DNA from: Candidatus Aminicenantota bacterium
Lineage (GTDB): Bacteria; Acidobacteriota; Aminicenantia; UBA2199
Assembly (NCBI GenBank): GCA_024644125.1
Contig: JAHELQ010000225.1
Location: forward strand, 1 to 8,109
DNA: 8,109 nt
Reading direction: 5' to 3'
Position numbers and translations under genes: made by a program. The notes under the pieces were generated by a model. It saw nothing but the letters and a program-made list of their open reading frames with translations, was not told the DNA's origin and did not search any database. Of this stretch, positions 5,613 to 8,109 are shown one piece after another. Numbering within the stretch: the first letter of the stretch is position 1; every line of letters begins with the position of its first letter.

Positions 5613-7394
5613 ATGAAAACTGTCACCTTTTATTCTTATAAAGGTGGGGTAGGGCGTACCCTGGCATTGGCGAATATTGCCGTATATTTATCTCGTTTCG
5701 GTCAAAATATATGCTTAGTTGATTTCGATCTGGAGGCTCCTGGACTTCTGTATAAATTACCCGAGTTTTTTTCGCCGGACGCAAAACAAGGCCTGGTAGA
5801 TTATATCTATGAATTCGTCGAGACGGGGCAGGTTCCGTCGAAAATAGAGGATTTTTCTTTGACTGCGAAAAAACTGCCAGATTCTTGGGGCAAAATAGAC
5901 GTCATTCCTGCTGGAAATATTTTTTCATCAGAATACTGGAAAAAACTCGCCTCTCTCGATTGGCATGACCTTTTCTATTCAAAAGAGGGGGAAGGAATTC
6001 CGTTTTTTCTGGAACTTAAAGAAAAGATTTTCAACGAAATAAATCCCGATTTTTTACTCATCGATTCCAGGACTGGTATCACAGAAATGAGCGGTGTATG
6101 TACCACTCTTCTAGCCGATCAAGTAGTATTTCTTATAACCAATAACCGTGAGAACCTCGACGGTTCTCGGCAGGTGATGAGAGGGCTCGCGAAGGGGAAA
6201 AGATTGGTGAATCAACCCCCCGTGAAATTCCATCTGGCGTTGACCAGGATTCCTTTTCCCGAAGACGACGATGATCAAGATATCGAAAACGAATTGACCG
6301 GGAATATCCTCTCTTTTTTTAATGAACCGGCGGACGAACTTCAAGAACAACTTTATATTCCTGGTGTTTCTATTTTGCATTCGGATCGTGAAATTGAATT
6401 GTCTGAAACTATACGTTTAAATCAGGAGAATTTCATAGAAAAGCCTCTGTCCCGCGATTATCTAAATCTTTTTTCTAATATTGTATTGGAAGAGGATATA
6501 ATGCCGGGAATCAAAAAAAACATCGATCACATTCTCGAACATGACCGGTTACTCCCGGAGCCAGAAAGAGCTTTGATAGAATTGGAAAAAATTGCAGAAG
6601 TTTACCCTTGCTCCTATGTATTTGAAAAACTCATCGATTTGTATTTGTTGCAGAAAGTAGGGAATAATAAAATTCTCACTGCATTCTCAAAACTCTGGGA
6701 AACGAATAAATCCCCTCAAAAAAGACTTCTTGAAAAACTTGCTAAAATAGTTGAAAATCCAGAAATATATCCTGATCTCGGGAAATCCCATTTACAGATG
6801 ATAGAATTGTACTTGAGTTATGAGCCCACCAATAAGAATTATCTCGAGAGACTGTTAGTTGAAATCTATAATTGTGTCGAAGATTATGAGAACGCCATCA
6901 AGTACAGCATCCAGATATTGAAAAAAAATTCCGGTGGAAAAGAAAGTATGGTGGGAATATTGTCATCCATATTAGATAAAATTCTAGATTTAGATAAACG
7001 CTTAGAGGTTTATACAAAGTATTGGAACATGGTGCTTAAATTTCCATTACTAAAAGCCCATCTGATTGAAACTTTATTTTTGGCCGGGCATAAAGAAAAA
7101 ATACCCATTATATGGGAAAAGAAAGATACATCGACTGTTTGGCCGCATCTCTTAAGGAAAAACGGAGTAGTATGTTTTGCTATTAGTTTGATGGTTACGC
7201 TTGAAGATGATTGGATATATTATCACTCAGAAAAATTTCTCCAACAGGCTATAAACGAAGAAGATAGGGAGATGGTATTTCAGATCGGGAAGGTTTTTCG
7301 TTGTTTAGATAGGTATACAGAATTCATTCATATTTTGCCAGAAGATTTTGATGATAAACAAGAGATTTTAGATCAACTATGCCGCTCAAAATAA
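5613..7394 (+). CDS. ParA/MinD-like ATPase of the KGGVGRT type with helical C-terminal half (gene C)
   Basis: 593 residues. Residues 1-295 are a SIMIBI-class ParA/MinD P-loop ATPase. The deviant Walker A is K10-G-G-V-G-R15-T16 (the usual GKT is GRT), switch I is V36-D-F-D-L-E-A-P-G-L, and the Walker B/switch II region is F147-L-L-I-D151-S-R-T-G. A further conserved-looking stretch is L174-I-T-N-N-R-E-N-L-D-G-S. The signature lysine K10 is kept. Residues about 300-593 are almost wholly helical and read like degenerate TPR-type repeats (for instance L411-E-R-L-L-V-E-I-Y then D424-Y-E-N-A-I-K-Y-S-I-Q-I-L), with no recognised enzymatic motif. Such proteins are often labelled ParA or tyrosine kinase-like ATPases; partition of DNA is unlikely without a ParB or site nearby. 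Start: ATG 5613 with GGAA at 5604-5607; an in-frame GTG at 5592 is possible but would add seven residues ahead of the fold. It is the most AT-rich gene here. Substrate unknown; a sensor or switch in a conflict-type system is inference. Confidence 0.85.
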   Translation: MKTVTFYSYKGGVGRTLALANIAVYLSRFGQNICLVDFDLEAPGLLYKLPEFFSPDAKQGLVDYIYEFVETGQVPSKIEDFSLTAKKLPDSWGKIDVIPAGNIFSSEYWKKLASLDWHDLFYSKEGEGIPFFLELKEKIFNEINPDFLLIDSRTGITEMSGVCTTLLADQVVFLITNNRENLDGSRQVMRGLAKGKRLVNQPPVKFHLALTRIPFPEDDDDQDIENELTGNILSFFNEPADELQEQLYIPGVSILHSDREIELSETIRLNQENFIEKPLSRDYLNLFSNIVLEEDIMPGIKKNIDHILEHDRLLPEPERALIELEKIAEVYPCSYVFEKLIDLYLLQKVGNNKILTAFSKLWETNKSPQKRLLEKLAKIVENPEIYPDLGKSHLQMIELYLSYEPTNKNYLERLLVEIYNCVEDYENAIKYSIQILKKNSGGKESMVGILSSILDKILDLDKRLEVYTKYWNMVLKFPLLKAHLIETLFLAGHKEKIPIIWEKKDTSTVWPHLLRKNGVVCFAISLMVTLEDDWIYYHSEKFLQQAINEEDREMVFQIGKVFRCLDRYTEFIHILPEDFDDKQEILDQLCRSK

Positions 7395-7473
7395 TTTGGA
7401 AATCGAGCTGGTGAGCATTGGAAAAAGCAAATTCGAGGGCGCCGGTTTTTTGTGGGAGAAAAGTAGATTATGA
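7372..7473 (+). pseudogene. Orphan C-terminal remnant of a lost gene, ATGA-coupled to ygiQ
   Basis: Between gene C and the ygiQ-like gene, one frame is open from 7372 to a TGA at 7471-7473. From about 7396 it encodes a protein-like tail, L-E-I-E-L-V-S-I-G-K-S-K-F-E-G-A-G-F-L, with host-like codons (CTG GTG AGC, GGC GCC GGT). Its TGA overlaps the ygiQ ATG as ATGA, the typical four-base overlap of coupled genes. No start codon or ribosome binding site for it exists here, and its upstream part runs out of frame into gene C. The simplest reading is the 3' end of a gene formerly upstream of ygiQ, cut off when the AT-rich cassette arrived. I do not recognise the parent family. The left edge is uncertain: codons before 7393 also belong to gene C in another frame. 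Confidence 0.5.
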
Positions 7474-8109
7474 ATCAATTTGATGTTGTGTTTGTGTTGC
7501 CTTATCCGTTCGCCGATCATCCGTCGTTTCCAGAAGGGCTGTTGAAGCGGTCGTTGGAGCGGAAGGGTTTTTCGGTAGGGGTGATCGAGACGCCCTTCTG
7601 GCAAGAGAGCAAGTCGTTTTCGGTGTTGGGTAGGCCCAATCTGTTTTTTGCGGTGATTACCGGGCCTGTGGATTCGGTGGTTTTGAATTACACGTCGTCC
7701 CGGAAACGGCGCAACGAGGATTTGTACCAGATGGACGGCAAGGCTTTTTTTCAGGGCTACCCCCCTTCGATAAAATACAAGATCAGACCCGATCGCGCCG
7801 TGACGGTGTTTTCCAACCGTATCAAAGACGCGTTCAAGGATGTGCCTATCGTGATCGGCGGAGTGGAAGCTTCGTTGCGCCGGTTTGCCCATTATGATTT
7901 CCAGCAGGAAAAGATCCGCAGGTCTGTTCTCCTGGATTCCCGCGCCAATATATTGGTGAATGGGATGGGGGAGATGCAGCTTCTCGAAATAGCGGAAAGA
8001 ATGAAAAATGGGGAAGAAATCGATGGCATCGATATTCCCGGTACGACGTCTGTGCGGCGGGAGGCTCCCGGAGGGGAAAATTATCTGCGGCTTCCGTCTT
8101 CCGAAGAGA
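7470..8109 (+). CDS. ygiQ: YgiQ-family radical SAM protein, N-terminal part (cut by window end)
   Basis: The first 213 codons are visible. The YgiQ (UPF0313) N-terminal domain is recognisable: D16-H-P-S-F followed by G-F-S-V-G-V-I-E-T-P, L-G-R-P-N-L-F-F-A, D-S-V-V-L-N-Y-T, R-P-D-R-A, then D-V-P-I-V-I-G-G-V-E-A-S-L-R-R-F-A-H-Y-D and I-R-R-S-V-L-L-D. YgiQ proteins usually exceed 550 residues, and the radical SAM cysteine triplet lies further downstream, outside this window, so catalytic competence cannot be judged. The family's substrate is not established. The start reads L-P-Y-P-F-A-D-H-P-S-F rather than the D-A-Y-V-D-H-P-S-F I associate with enterobacterial YgiQ, so this is a divergent branch. 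ATG 7470 is preceded by an in-frame TAG at 7464-7466, so it cannot extend upstream; GGGAG at 7454-7458 is 11 bases away, slightly far. Confidence 0.9.
   Translation, partial: MNQFDVVFVLPYPFADHPSFPEGLLKRSLERKGFSVGVIETPFWQESKSFSVLGRPNLFFAVITGPVDSVVLNYTSSRKRRNEDLYQMDGKAFFQGYPPSIKYKIRPDRAVTVFSNRIKDAFKDVPIVIGGVEASLRRFAHYDFQQEKIRRSVLLDSRANILVNGMGEMQLLEIAERMKNGEEIDGIDIPGTTSVRREAPGGENYLRLPSSEE

Noticed and set aside
5613..7394. Plasmid or chromosome partition (parAB) locus
   Set aside because: No ParB-like helix-turn-helix gene, no parS-like inverted repeats and no replication gene are present, and the long helical C-terminus is unlike partition ParA.
4068..7394. Transposon or insertion sequence as the carrier of the AT-rich cassette
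   Set aside because: No transposase, integrase, terminal inverted repeats or tRNA attachment site is visible. Only a short imperfect direct repeat is present.
7386..7892. 168-codon open frame on the minus strand
   Set aside because: It is antisense to the clearly recognisable YgiQ N-terminus, has an Arg/His-rich unlikely peptide, and crosses the cassette boundary.

Overview
The window comes from a bacterial chromosome of moderately high GC. No gene identifies the phylum with confidence. The mix of genes (undecaprenol kinase-PAP2 fusion, TIG plus Asp-box lipoprotein, a YgiQ-family radical SAM protein of a divergent type) fits an uncultured or deep-branching bacterium, but that is inference. 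Every gene lies on the + strand. I see no rRNA, tRNA, CRISPR array, transposase or integrase.

Region 1 (1-3231) holds envelope-type genes: the tail of a TPR-like protein (2-97); a fused undecaprenol kinase/PAP2 phosphatase (128-859); a secreted lipoprotein with a TIG-like domain and six Asp-box (BNR) repeats (931-2481); and an unrecognised two-helix membrane protein with a winged-helix-like C-terminus (2530-3231). The last has a near-consensus promoter so close to its ATG that its mRNA should be leaderless. Region 2 (3232-4067) is a housekeeping type I methionine aminopeptidase with its own promoter and a good ribosome binding site.

Region 3 (about 4068-7394) is clearly more AT-rich. It is a compact three-gene operon: an unknown 294-residue protein (A), an unknown 204-residue protein (B, overlapping A by 11 bp), and a ParA/MinD-like ATPase of the KGGVGRT type with a long helical C-terminal half (C, 10 bp after B). 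It looks like a horizontally acquired accessory cassette. Linked small unknown proteins plus a deviant ParA-type ATPase with a helical-repeat arm are reminiscent of signalling or conflict (defence-like) systems, but nothing in the sequence proves that. It is the best candidate here for an undescribed system.

Region 4 (7395-8109) returns to host-like composition. It opens with the orphan C-terminal codons of a lost gene whose stop overlaps the ygiQ start as ATGA. That suggests the cassette replaced or truncated the gene that used to precede ygiQ. The ygiQ-like gene runs off the end of the window.
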